Positions 26,051 through 34,740 of a stretch of 64,000 bases of DNA are shown here, one piece after another (the first letter of the stretch is position 1; the number at the start of each line of letters is the position of its first letter). This DNA is from a virus. The position numbers and the translations under genes were made by a program. The stretch spans positions 25,162 through 89,161 of IMG/VR virus record IMGVR_UViG_3300010430_000014; one strand, given 5' to 3'. The notes under the pieces are model-generated. The model ran no database searches and was not told where the DNA came from. It worked only from the letters and a program-made list of their open reading frames with translations.

Positions 26051-26746
26051 ATGAAAAAGAAATTGTACGATGTAAATGAATTAAAAGAGTATGGAGAAAC
26101 ATGGTTTAATTGGGCTAAAGATGAAAGAGAAGTTGATTTAACTTACTATGGCAACTGGCAAAAAGATTTTGGAAAATTAATTATTGAACTGGCAGAACTT
26201 GAAGGGTCAATTGAAACAATTCTTGATGTAGGTTGTGCTACTGCTCTTAATTTAAGAGCTATCGATGAATTAGGTGTCTTTGGTAAATTGTATGGTACAG
26301 ATATTTCAGAATACATGATCAATATGATTCCTTCCCTTCATGACTTTGGATCTTATGCTGAATTTTATACTACTCCTGCATGGGATCAACCAATGATAAG
26401 TGATAACAGTATTGATTTTATTCTTTGTACTCATGTTCTTGAACATATACCTGATGAAGATCTCTTAGACAAAACATTAAAAGAATTTAAACGTATCCTT
26501 TATAAAGATGGTAAAATTATAATTATTATGCCTATCAAAACATCACCAGATGAAGAAAAAACACATTCTATTATTAAAAATTCAATTTGGTGGAGCAAAA
26601 CATTTTCAAAACATTTTAAATCAGAAACAACTAATGCACGTAAAAAATTTAAAGCAACTAAACTAAAACCAAATCGTAAACATAAAAATACTTTCTATGA
26701 TGAATATGATGAAGTCTGGAAAATATATAGGCTTATTCAAAAATGA
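26051..26746 (+). CDS. Class I SAM-dependent methyltransferase (paralogue 2)
   Basis: 231 residues. It has the same layout as the protein at 22595: TYYGNWQKDF, motif I LDVGCATALNLRAI, GTDISEYM, and DFILCTHVLEHI. The C-terminal 60 residues are very basic (RKKFKATKLKPNRKHKN), unlike paralogue 1, so it may act on nucleic acid or bind it. GGGAGAA precedes the ATG, and it overlaps the primase gene by 4 bases. Confidence 0.75.
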   Translation: MKKKLYDVNELKEYGETWFNWAKDEREVDLTYYGNWQKDFGKLIIELAELEGSIETILDVGCATALNLRAIDELGVFGKLYGTDISEYMINMIPSLHDFGSYAEFYTTPAWDQPMISDNSIDFILCTHVLEHIPDEDLLDKTLKEFKRILYKDGKIIIIMPIKTSPDEEKTHSIIKNSIWWSKTFSKHFKSETTNARKKFKATKLKPNRKHKNTFYDEYDEVWKIYRLIQK

Positions 26747-27783
26747 TAGACGATCCAAGATTAGAAAAAGCAATTGATGTATTCGACTTGCTTTCTTTTT
26801 TAGATGAATGCCAAGTGGATTATGCTCTTGAAGGTGAAAACATTGGTAGAAATTTTATTGGTGTTTCTCCCTGTCCTAATTGTGGTGATACAATGAATCA
26901 CTTTGGTATTCATCTTGAAAAGAAATTTGGAACTTGTTTTAAATGCAAATTTGGAATGAATACAATTTACATTGTTAAATACTTTGCACATCTACCTACA
27001 TTTGATGAAGCAAAAGAATTCCTTACAGATAAACTCGATGAAGGAGATTATGATCTTGTTGCCAGAGTTAAAGATATTATAAGAATAGAGAAAAAAGAAA
27101 AAACTTATACTCCTCCAAAGAAAGATCTCTTTCCTTATAATACTTATCCTATAACATATAAAACATTAAGAAGAAATAAATATATTAAAAATTTTTTTAA
27201 AGAACGTAAACTATATCTATGGCATGTCAATAGATATGATCTAAGAATGGGGGGTGTTCACAGTGATTGGCATGGATATATTTTATTTCCAATTTATTTA
27301 AGAGGTAAAATCGTATCCTGGCAAGCTCGACATGTACTTTCTAAACGGTATCATAATCCTCAAAATATGGGTGAATATATATACAATGAAGATAATATCA
27401 TAAAAAACAAACCTTTAATATTAGTTGAAGGATTCTTAGATCTCACAAGAGTTGATTCTTATTTAAAAATATATTATAATAATAGTATATCAGCTACTAC
27501 AGGATTTGTAAAAATGATTTCAAAAAAACAAATTCAAAGAATTATAAATTGTAAACCTTCTAAAATAATTGTTATGTTTGACGCTGATTCGTGGTTTGAT
27601 TATAATCGTATAAAATCTGAAGTTCCCATAGATGTTGATTTCACCATACTTCCCAAAGGTAAAGATCCGAATGATCTAAATTGGGATGAATTGAATGGAG
27701 TATTTAATGACATACTATCGGGATACGACACCGGAATACACAAATCCAGAAAAGGAAAAAATACTAAAATGGGATTACATTAA
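26743..27783 (+). CDS. DNA primase with zinc-binding and TOPRIM domains
   Basis: 346 residues. The N-terminus has a CHC2-type zinc site (Cys44, Cys47, His57 region, Cys65, Cys68). The TOPRIM core shows LILVEGFLD near 226 and IVMFDAD near 276, with PKGKDPND following, as in DnaG-like primases. It makes primers at the fork opened by the DnaB-like helicase. Shorter than bacterial DnaG and without an obvious helicase-binding domain. Confidence 0.85.
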   Translation: MIDDPRLEKAIDVFDLLSFLDECQVDYALEGENIGRNFIGVSPCPNCGDTMNHFGIHLEKKFGTCFKCKFGMNTIYIVKYFAHLPTFDEAKEFLTDKLDEGDYDLVARVKDIIRIEKKEKTYTPPKKDLFPYNTYPITYKTLRRNKYIKNFFKERKLYLWHVNRYDLRMGGVHSDWHGYILFPIYLRGKIVSWQARHVLSKRYHNPQNMGEYIYNEDNIIKNKPLILVEGFLDLTRVDSYLKIYYNNSISATTGFVKMISKKQIQRIINCKPSKIIVMFDADSWFDYNRIKSEVPIDVDFTILPKGKDPNDLNWDELNGVFNDILSGYDTGIHKSRKGKNTKMGLH

Positions 27784-27934
27784 CAAACATAAACGCTGTC
27801 CAAGATGTAAAGAAAGATTATTATTAAATAATAAAAAAAGAATAAGTATGATAGCAATTGTAATTGAATGTAGGAAATGCAATGTTACAATATGGTTCGG
27901 AAAAAATATCTGGTTCGGGGCTTTTTACTTATAG
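27707..27934 (+). CDS. Small zinc-ribbon protein overlapping primase
   Basis: 75 residues with CPRC and CRKC pairs 25-30 residues apart, a zinc ribbon. It starts 77 bases inside the primase gene; GGAG at 27697-27700 suits the ATG at 27707, although an in-frame ATG lies at 27695. Function unknown; similar to small phage zinc-ribbon proteins near replication genes. Confidence 0.5.
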   Translation: MTYYRDTTPEYTNPEKEKILKWDYINKHKRCPRCKERLLLNNKKRISMIAIVIECRKCNVTIWFGKNIWFGAFYL

Positions 27935-27947
27935 AGGAGGAAAGAAT

Positions 27948-28400
27948 ATGGATCTATTCAAACCTACCTATATAATAATACATCATTCATTAACAAAAGA
28001 TTCAAAGACAGTTTCATGGCAAGCAATTCGTAACTATCATGTTAACACATTAGGATGGCAAGAAATAGGGTATCACTATGGAATCGAATTGGTTAATGAT
28101 CAACATGAAATCCTGGTGGGCAGAATGGAAGGCACTCAAGGCGCACATTGCGTACAAAAAAGAATCAATCATAAGTCCATTGGCATCTGTTGTATTGGAA
28201 ATTATGATAATGATCTTCCAAATCTTGCTATTTGGAGTATGCTTCTTGATTTATGTACAAATATTTGCGTGAGATACGATATTCCGGCAGGAAATGTAAA
28301 AGGGCATAGGGAATATGCCTCTTACAAATCCTGCCCAGGAAACGCATTTAACATGGTTGATCTTAGAAATGATTTAGAAGCCTATCTATTGAATGAATAA
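27948..28400 (+). CDS. N-acetylmuramoyl-L-alanine amidase (endolysin)
   Basis: 150 residues, almost the size of T7 lysozyme (Amidase_2). Zinc ligands are His12, His120 and Cys129; Tyr42 and Lys127 take the catalytic positions. There is no signal peptide or wall-binding domain, typical of endolysins of Gram-negative hosts that need a holin. AGGAGG lies 6-7 bases before the ATG. It is the last plus-strand gene and overlaps the convergent lipoprotein gene by 15 bases. Confidence 0.9.
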   Translation: MDLFKPTYIIIHHSLTKDSKTVSWQAIRNYHVNTLGWQEIGYHYGIELVNDQHEILVGRMEGTQGAHCVQKRINHKSIGICCIGNYDNDLPNLAIWSMLLDLCTNICVRYDIPAGNVKGHREYASYKSCPGNAFNMVDLRNDLEAYLLNE

Positions 28401-28868
28401 TAATCGTTTAGCACCAGACCATCCATGACGATACATACAATCATCATATGTATTAATCATAAATGTAGATCTAAAATAACCAATTCTTGTACTCAATATC
28501 GAAATAGCTAATTCAACCTTTTCTCCCCAAATCTTTTCAGATACCATATAAGTGATCAACTGATCATGAGTTAAATTAGGATACCTATCATTATAAAAGA
28601 CAGCTACCCTACCCAAATAATCAGCAATCCATTCCTTTTTAATTACATCAGTAATCAACATAATTCTGGCAGTATCAATAAGGCCATAGTAAACTTCATT
28701 AAGAGGAACATTATATTCCTCCTGAATTTTAAGCAATAAAGAATTAGGTTTATCTGCCTCATACAATTGACAAAGAGTAGGTGGAATAGGTGGCGCACCA
28801 AATCCACCACCATTAGCACAACCAAAAGCAAACATACACAGTACTAATCCAATAATTAATTTTTTCAT
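28386..28868 (-). CDS. Putative lipoprotein
   Basis: 160 residues. Lys-Lys plus a hydrophobic stretch end in FAFGC (Cys about residue 17), a lipobox, followed by a Gly/Pro-rich linker and a helical soluble domain. It would be a lipid-anchored envelope protein. It lies beside the amidase gene, so a spanin-like or exclusion role is possible, but nothing in the sequence decides. ATGs at 28874 and 28868 are in frame; AAAGGAG spacing favours 28868. Confidence 0.65.
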   Translation of the reverse strand: MKKLIIGLVLCMFAFGCANGGGFGAPPIPPTLCQLYEADKPNSLLLKIQEEYNVPLNEVYYGLIDTARIMLITDVIKKEWIADYLGRVAVFYNDRYPNLTHDQLITYMVSEKIWGEKVELAISILSTRIGYFRSTFMINTYDDCMYRHGWSGAKRLLFIQ

Positions 28869-29701
28869 AACCATTTCTCCTTTAGTTTAAGTTGTTTATA
28901 AATTGTTCCTGATTTATATTCATTCACAGAAACAGTAGTGATATGTTTTGGTAAAAAATTATTATGCTTTTTTTGATTTTCAAGTCCTATAAGACGATCC
29001 GTTCCAAGCAATGCTGAAGCAAGGTATATTGGGCCAGAATCTACACCAACAAAAAACTTACATTTACCTGTTTCTTGTATCATTCTTAAAAGATTAGGTT
29101 CCGTATATCTCAATGAACATGATTTATTAATACAGTCAATATAATCTGCTTCAATAAAATCAGGATAATCACTTGCAAAATTAGGAGTCATATGAATTTC
29201 ATATGGTTTATATCCTGCACTAATTATCTCATGCCAAATTTCCTCTGCTACATCTACCGGACAAAACTTTTTATCCATTCCAGTATGACCAAACAAATGA
29301 ATTCCTACACGTTTAGAGTTATTTACCTTCCATCTATTTAACATCCGATAAGGTTTCCACGTAAATTCTTCCATACCTAATTCATAATAAGCACAAATAT
29401 AAGGTTTAGCTGCTTCTTCAGAAATAACTATAGGGATAGATGTATTCTTAGGATCAGGGTACATAACTTTATATACATAATCAAATTGATAACGTAAATG
29501 TGTAAAATCTTCAATCTCAATTATTTTTTTATTTATATATTTAAATTGTCTTTTAGGAGAAGTACCAAGAACTACTCTACAACGAGTTTGATCACGAAAT
29601 TCTTTAAAAACAGGTAAAAAATTAATAAGATCACCTAAACCATGTTCAAAAATAAATAAAACTTTACCTCTGGCATTTTTTACTTTATCAATTGGTTTCA
29701 T
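28865..29701 (-). CDS. GT9-family heptosyltransferase-like protein
   Basis: 278 residues. An N-terminal EHGLGDLINFLPVFKEF motif (19-35) and a C-terminal FFVGVDSGPIYLASALLG match the ADP-heptose:LPS heptosyltransferase family. Such enzymes add sugars to LPS core; in a phage the acceptor could be host LPS or a virion protein (inference). It overlaps the lipoprotein gene by 4 bases. A second GT9 gene is at 34741. Confidence 0.7.
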   Translation of the reverse strand: MKPIDKVKNARGKVLFIFEHGLGDLINFLPVFKEFRDQTRCRVVLGTSPKRQFKYINKKIIEIEDFTHLRYQFDYVYKVMYPDPKNTSIPIVISEEAAKPYICAYYELGMEEFTWKPYRMLNRWKVNNSKRVGIHLFGHTGMDKKFCPVDVAEEIWHEIISAGYKPYEIHMTPNFASDYPDFIEADYIDCINKSCSLRYTEPNLLRMIQETGKCKFFVGVDSGPIYLASALLGTDRLIGLENQKKHNNFLPKHITTVSVNEYKSGTIYKQLKLKEKWL

Positions 29702-29711
29702 TATTTCTCCA

Positions 29712-30566
29712 CTAAAACAACTTAGTTATAAATCCTTCAGCTTCTACTATATTATAAATATCATATGTATTAGAAATAACTATTTCATTATCTACTAATC
29801 CATCATAATTTAAGAATACTAATCGAGCAGACATAAGAGGAACATTCTCTCTCTCAGCAGATAAAGCTATCCAGTAACCATTGTTCTCTCGATCTTCTAT
29901 TACTCCTCTTGGATATCCTCCCAAATAAACAATGTTTTGTCCAAAATGAAATAGTCCTTTACCAGATTCACAAAAACATAATTCATCATTACGATTAAAA
30001 AACAATGAATTAGGTTGATTTATATTAGAGTATATCTTTCTATTATTTGATGACAATTCAATGATAGCACCATTTTCAAAATTTCCATCTCTCCATCCTT
30101 CACCAAAAAATGATGCATACCATCTACGATCCCAATTTATAAGAGAATTAAAATGTATATCTTGATCAAATTTATAATGATGAACATCTCTTATGATATT
30201 ATTTGTGGCAGGACTAAGTACTACTTGATTCATAGAATTAGTTCCTGTTGAACTTACATAAAATCGTCCTCTAAAAACAGAATTAATACTATGAATATCG
30301 GAAGATCTAATACAATTAGCTATTTTACACTGTTGATCAACTACATTTATTATTAATATTTTATCTTTCTTACTATTAGTTATCACAGAAACAACAAGAA
30401 AATCTCCTGAATAAGCAATTCCTTTTGTACCTACAATATCTTTAAAATCAGAAATTTCTACTGGCAACCAATTAATCTTTTCTGTTTCTGTGTTTAATAA
30501 TAAAAGTAAATGATCTTTATTTGTAACTGACTTAACATCATGAATACAACTCAAAATTAACCGCAT
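29712..30566 (-). CDS. Beta-propeller-like protein
   Basis: 284 residues with repeating strand patterns (GIAYSGDFLVVSV, SVFRGRFYVSSTG, LFFNRNDELCFCESG, GVIEDRENNGYWIALSA) as in beta propellers; it recalls DUF4915-like proteins. No signal peptide. It is located between a GT9 gene and tail-fibre genes, so it may act in glycan handling or be a virion adhesin. Function not assigned. Confidence 0.55.
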   Translation of the reverse strand: MRLILSCIHDVKSVTNKDHLLLLLNTETEKINWLPVEISDFKDIVGTKGIAYSGDFLVVSVITNSKKDKILIINVVDQQCKIANCIRSSDIHSINSVFRGRFYVSSTGTNSMNQVVLSPATNNIIRDVHHYKFDQDIHFNSLINWDRRWYASFFGEGWRDGNFENGAIIELSSNNRKIYSNINQPNSLFFNRNDELCFCESGKGLFHFGQNIVYLGGYPRGVIEDRENNGYWIALSAERENVPLMSARLVFLNYDGLVDNEIVISNTYDIYNIVEAEGFITKLF

Positions 30567-30587
30567 AATATTATCTCTCTACATAAT

Positions 30588-31130
30588 TTAATTAATGTTC
30601 TTCTGAGACATAACTTCTTGCACTACCAATTTAACCATCTCAACAGTTTCTTCTTTCCTATCTCTTGCTAAAATTGTTTTCATTTGAGTCATAAGCTCTA
30701 TCAATTTTGCATTCATAGTCGTAATTTCTGTTCGGGTATTCTCTCTTTTTCGATCAGCTTGATTTACAATTATTTTCAACTCAGAACTGATAGTATCAAG
30801 TTTTCTACAAAAAGTATTTTGAAATTCTTTTTGATGCATCTGACACTCCTCTCTTAATCCATGACACATAGGAACAGTTGGAAATTTAAGTTGATTATTA
30901 TGATCAAACAAAGTAGATTTACCAATAGGTTCTCTATCCTCCATTTTTTTAATTTTATAAAAAACATCATCCATTCTTTTTTCAAGAAGTGGAATTTTAC
31001 TTTTTAATACTATAAGAATAGATCCTGCAAAAGTTAAAATAGCAACAATTATAGTCCAATAATCTTTTATAAAATGAACAACTGCATGACTATCATTTGC
31101 TACATGAGTTATCGCATTTGGATCAGTCAT
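30588..31130 (-). CDS. Membrane-anchored coiled-coil protein
   Basis: 180 residues. One transmembrane segment (about 21-40, WTIIVAILTFAGSILIVL) is followed by a charged, mainly helical domain with coiled-coil potential up to the end. The layout suits a holin-accessory, spanin-like or anchoring protein; its position among fibre genes on the late strand fits a lysis or entry role. No firm family. Confidence 0.5.
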   Translation of the reverse strand: MTDPNAITHVANDSHAVVHFIKDYWTIIVAILTFAGSILIVLKSKIPLLEKRMDDVFYKIKKMEDREPIGKSTLFDHNNQLKFPTVPMCHGLREECQMHQKEFQNTFCRKLDTISSELKIIVNQADRKRENTRTEITTMNAKLIELMTQMKTILARDRKEETVEMVKLVVQEVMSQKNIN

Positions 31131-31149
31131 AAAAACATTAGCTCCTCTT

Positions 31150-32184
31150 TTAAGTTTTATTTAACTCAACCCCAAATTCACAGGCATTTATTTTTGCTTG
31201 AGTCCAGGGATTAGAATCATCTGGATCATCTTCCCAAATACTTTGTTTATAACCAAGAAAGTTTTCTCCACAAGGCCAATCCTGAGATCCATAATAATCT
31301 GATCCACCTGATCTAACCATATTTCTTAAATCTATATTACCAACAGATAACGTTCTTTGACCAACAGATTGTACTGACACTCCATAAATATTACTATCAT
31401 CTATATCCACATTTACATTCTCATAAGTATAAGTATCTTTTTCACCATCTGTATCCCCTTCTACATAATCTGCCGTTTCTATTGGATCTTCATCAACACA
31501 TTCGTAATTATCTCCTACTGATGGAGTTAATTGACTATAATTCCCATCTCCATTTGGAAAAATAGTATCTACTCTACAGTCTCCAAGAAAATCAGTTAAC
31601 CCAACAGCATCATTCATTATAACATACATATCATCTACTTTACATGCTGAATAAGCCTGATTGTAAACATATATTCCAACCATTGAATTAGCAGTAGAAT
31701 ATTTCGTATCTCCAGTATAGTCAACTATCTCATCTGTTCCATTTACTATTATCTGGTGTCTTCCACCAGAATCAGCCATTTTATAACGCCACTCAACATA
31801 ATACCATGTACCTTGTGTAATTGGATAATAAGTAGAAGGTTGATAAGAATTCCACTGTCTACTCCTAATTTCAGTTTTTGTCCAATAAACCCCCCATGCC
31901 TCTGTATATGATCCTGAAGCTATACACCTTATACCTCCTGGTTGTGTACCTCCATTTGAACAAATAGCAAGTCCAACAATAATTTCAGATCCAACAGAAA
32001 AACCAAAATCAGTAAAATAAATCCGTAAACCCATACTACTACTGGCACTATTTTTTTGAATCGCTTGTCCTCCAAATCGTCCGGCAACAATAGCTGAATC
32101 ACTTGCCCAAGAGCTTGAATGAAAAACTTTATTTACATCCCCTATAGCAAGACCTTCAAATCCCTGCATATAAATTAAACTCAT
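31150..32184 (-). CDS. LamG-like tail protein (paralogue 1)
   Basis: 344 residues, starting MSLIYMQGFEG, a start seen in phage virion proteins with a concanavalin/LamG-like jelly roll (residues 1-200). The second half shares DGNYSQLTPSVGDNYECVDED and the ending with the protein at 32484, showing paralogy. Likely part of a tail fibre or decoration; it may bind carbohydrate (inference). Confidence 0.65.
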   Translation of the reverse strand: MSLIYMQGFEGLAIGDVNKVFHSSSWASDSAIVAGRFGGQAIQKNSASSSMGLRIYFTDFGFSVGSEIIVGLAICSNGGTQPGGIRCIASGSYTEAWGVYWTKTEIRSRQWNSYQPSTYYPITQGTWYYVEWRYKMADSGGRHQIIVNGTDEIVDYTGDTKYSTANSMVGIYVYNQAYSACKVDDMYVIMNDAVGLTDFLGDCRVDTIFPNGDGNYSQLTPSVGDNYECVDEDPIETADYVEGDTDGEKDTYTYENVNVDIDDSNIYGVSVQSVGQRTLSVGNIDLRNMVRSGGSDYYGSQDWPCGENFLGYKQSIWEDDPDDSNPWTQAKINACEFGVELNKT

Positions 32185-32194
32185 TTTTTTTCTC

Positions 32195-32473
32195 CTAAGT
32201 AATTATTATTGTTTGTACACCTGAAGATGGTACATATACCTTTGAAAGAACTTGAACCATTTGATGAACAAGCTGTCCTTTATTAGCAGTATAAACAGAA
32301 GTCGGTCTTGAAATAGAATGAACTACTTGATGGGCAACTTGTATAGCATTAAAATTATCTATATCTTCTCTTAATACTTCAATAGTTGATTGAGTTATTT
32401 TAACTCCTTCATTACCCGTTTCTTCACGAAGAACTTCAATAGTTGATTGAGTTATTTTTCCTTCATCAGCCAT
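32195..32473 (-). CDS. Short virion-type repeat protein
   Basis: 92 residues made of four short repeats of about 20: two near-identical copies of KITQSTIEVLRE, then diverged ones (IQVAHQVVHSI, QLVHQMVQVLS). Such TQ..EVL repeats occur in phage structural proteins. It lies between the two LamG-like paralogues and is packed with them, so it is probably part of the same structure. Confidence 0.6.
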   Translation of the reverse strand: MADEGKITQSTIEVLREETGNEGVKITQSTIEVLREDIDNFNAIQVAHQVVHSISRPTSVYTANKGQLVHQMVQVLSKVYVPSSGVQTIIIT

Positions 32474-32483
32474 TTTTTACTCC

Positions 32484-33491
32484 TTAAATTGTAGATATAA
32501 ATGCACCTGCTTCCATAGCATTAATGTCTGCTTCTTCCCAAGCAGCAGCATCGTCAGGATTATCATCCCATATAGTTTGAAAAATTCGATAAGTAGTTTC
32601 TAACTCCTTTTCAACTGAATCATCATAATCTGAACCATTTACTCTAACAGTATTTTTTATTTTAACAGTATTCACATCTGTTTTTTGAGCAATATTATTT
32701 ACTGCAATACCTTTAATTGCTGATCCAGATAATGCAGGTATGCTTTCAAAAGTAAATGTATCCCGTTCATCTGCTGCATCTCCAGTTACATAATCAGAAG
32801 TATTCCACATAAGAGAATCATCGACACATTCGTAATTATCCCCTGCTGATGGAGCCATTTGACTATAATTCCCATCCCCATCAGGCCAAAGAGTTTCTAT
32901 TCGACATGGGCCATGAAATTGTGCATCATCAATCCAAAAATCATCTATATACATAGCTCCACGCATATGTACTGCTGTGATTGTTTCATTGCCACTAAGC
33001 AATGTATCTTGACTTGTTAAATTAATAACGGTAACTCCATTTTTCTTTACATGAACTACTCCTACGGTATCACTAAGAACAACATTAAACTCCCAATAAT
33101 TCCAATCAGCTTGAGGAAAAATAGTATCCACACTATCCCATAATTGTGTTCCTCCAGTTCCACGATAAATAATGAGTGATCCATCAGCTTGTATATCAAA
33201 ATGAACTTGAACAGCAGTTGAATTTGAAATACTTATATCTGGCTGTTGAGATTCATGATCTGATCTTATTGCTAATCCCATATAAATCTCACTCAATGAC
33301 AACCAATACCAATGAACTAATCGATCAGCAGCTAAAAGATTTAATACTCTTGCGCCAGTTCTTAATGTATCATCCTGCAAACCCTGCACCCAATACCCAC
33401 TTGAAGTATCAAATTTATATCGATCTGTATCATCAGCATGAGCAGATCCAATACGATGATGATCAAAACCGTCCATTCTTATTAATGCCAT
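32484..33491 (-). CDS. LamG-like tail protein (paralogue 2)
   Basis: 335 residues, MALIRMDGFDHH start, jelly-roll-like first half (an ITAVHMRGAMYIDDFWIDD strand pair near 190) and a C-terminal half with DGNYSQMAPSAGDNYECVDD shared with the protein at 31150. Probably a fibre or adhesin component. AAGGAG-like sequence precedes the ATG. Confidence 0.65.
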   Translation of the reverse strand: MALIRMDGFDHHRIGSAHADDTDRYKFDTSSGYWVQGLQDDTLRTGARVLNLLAADRLVHWYWLSLSEIYMGLAIRSDHESQQPDISISNSTAVQVHFDIQADGSLIIYRGTGGTQLWDSVDTIFPQADWNYWEFNVVLSDTVGVVHVKKNGVTVINLTSQDTLLSGNETITAVHMRGAMYIDDFWIDDAQFHGPCRIETLWPDGDGNYSQMAPSAGDNYECVDDSLMWNTSDYVTGDAADERDTFTFESIPALSGSAIKGIAVNNIAQKTDVNTVKIKNTVRVNGSDYDDSVEKELETTYRIFQTIWDDNPDDAAAWEEADINAMEAGAFISTI

Positions 33492-33517
33492 TTTCTTATC
33501 TCCTAACTAATTATTAT

Positions 33518-34291
33518 TTAAGTTCTAATACCCTCAATAGTAATAGCTACATCCTCCAAAGTGGCATCTGCTGATACAGGGCCAGTAACTTTTACAATAT
33601 CTCCGGCAATTAAAGTTATATCATTAGTCCAAGTAAATGATCCTGTGGTTACAGAATCTAAAATAGTGGCTGTACCTTTAGATACTCCATTAACTAAAAT
33701 ATCAAAATCTGCCTGTGCCGTAGGAGCAGTTCCACATTTTATTATACTATAAGGAAGACGTTTTCTTAATTTTACCGTTTCACTTCCGGCAACGGCATGA
33801 AGGGCAACTACTTGTGCATCAATCAATGTTCCAGGGATACTAATACCTATAATATATATATTTTTAAATTTTGTCGGTTTACTTTTACCTTTAGTATCCC
33901 CCACATCCCCCGATCCAGTATCCCAAAGAACAGTAGCCACTGGAACTTGAGTAGAAAGATTCCAAATAGTTTGACTTGCTACTAAAACACCAGAAGAATT
34001 ATAAGAAATATACCAAAGAGCATCAACATCATCTATCTGAACAGTATCAGCTTCAGTTTTTTCAAACCGAGTTCCAAATGCCCAAAAAACAAATGAATCT
34101 CCTACAGGAGTAATTGAAAATATTCTGGTTCCATCATCAAAAGATAATGTACTATTAGCAGGATCAACAAACCCCGTACCTTCCGTTACTTCCGTATAGT
34201 AATTATTAATTTCATTTACTACAGTATTATTCTCAATCGTTTCATTAATTATAGTCGATGATGCACCTAACGGTTTTATATTTGTTTTCAT
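33518..34291 (-). CDS. Two-domain tail protein
   Basis: 257 residues. An N-terminal short coiled coil (IINETIENNTVVNEI) leads to a FVDPANSTLSFDDGTRIFSI domain common at the start of long phage tail proteins. The second domain (residues 175-257, CGTAPTAQADFDILVNGVSKGTA... DATLEDVAITIEG) is a beta sandwich also seen in virion proteins. It appears to be a compact fusion of modules normally set in a longer protein. Confidence 0.6.
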   Translation of the reverse strand: MKTNIKPLGASSTIINETIENNTVVNEINNYYTEVTEGTGFVDPANSTLSFDDGTRIFSITPVGDSFVFWAFGTRFEKTEADTVQIDDVDALWYISYNSSGVLVASQTIWNLSTQVPVATVLWDTGSGDVGDTKGKSKPTKFKNIYIIGISIPGTLIDAQVVALHAVAGSETVKLRKRLPYSIIKCGTAPTAQADFDILVNGVSKGTATILDSVTTGSFTWTNDITLIAGDIVKVTGPVSADATLEDVAITIEGIRT

Positions 34292-34299
34292 TTTTCCTC

Positions 34300-34722
34300 C
34301 TAAACTCTTTGTTCACAATAAACTGTTCCGGCAACATCAAACACAAAAATAATTTGTTCAACATTATAATCTAATAAAATAATACGTTCTGTATTAGGAT
34401 GGCATGGAATTCCAGGGTAATTGGTTAATAAACCTAAATAAGCTAATACATTTGCACTACCTGAATTAAAAACAGACATTTCACTTGAATATAAATTTAT
34501 CTGAATAGTTTGATTATCACCTGATCCTGAACTTACTACAGTATCTTGTTGATAAATAGGATTATATCGTGGAAAATCATTAAGCTTTGTAAAATTAACA
34601 TCAGTTAAAATACGAGTAGTTTCTACATGTTCTCCTGGGTTAATTTTAAATACTCTTTTTCGGCCCCTAACAATAATAGTTTCTACAATAGTTTCTAATG
34701 TTTGATTTTCATAAATTGGCAT
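34300..34722 (-). CDS. Small virion-associated protein
   Basis: 140 residues, beta-rich, without a recognised family. A segment with Ser/Gly (VVSSGSGDNQTIQINLY) and hydrophobic strands suggests a virion beta-sandwich. It lies between tail genes in the same transcription unit, so a structural role is inferred from position. Confidence 0.5.
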   Translation of the reverse strand: MPIYENQTLETIVETIIVRGRKRVFKINPGEHVETTRILTDVNFTKLNDFPRYNPIYQQDTVVSSGSGDNQTIQINLYSSEMSVFNSGSANVLAYLGLLTNYPGIPCHPNTERIILLDYNVEQIIFVFDVAGTVYCEQRV

Positions 34723-34740
34723 AATCCCTCTCCCTATTAT

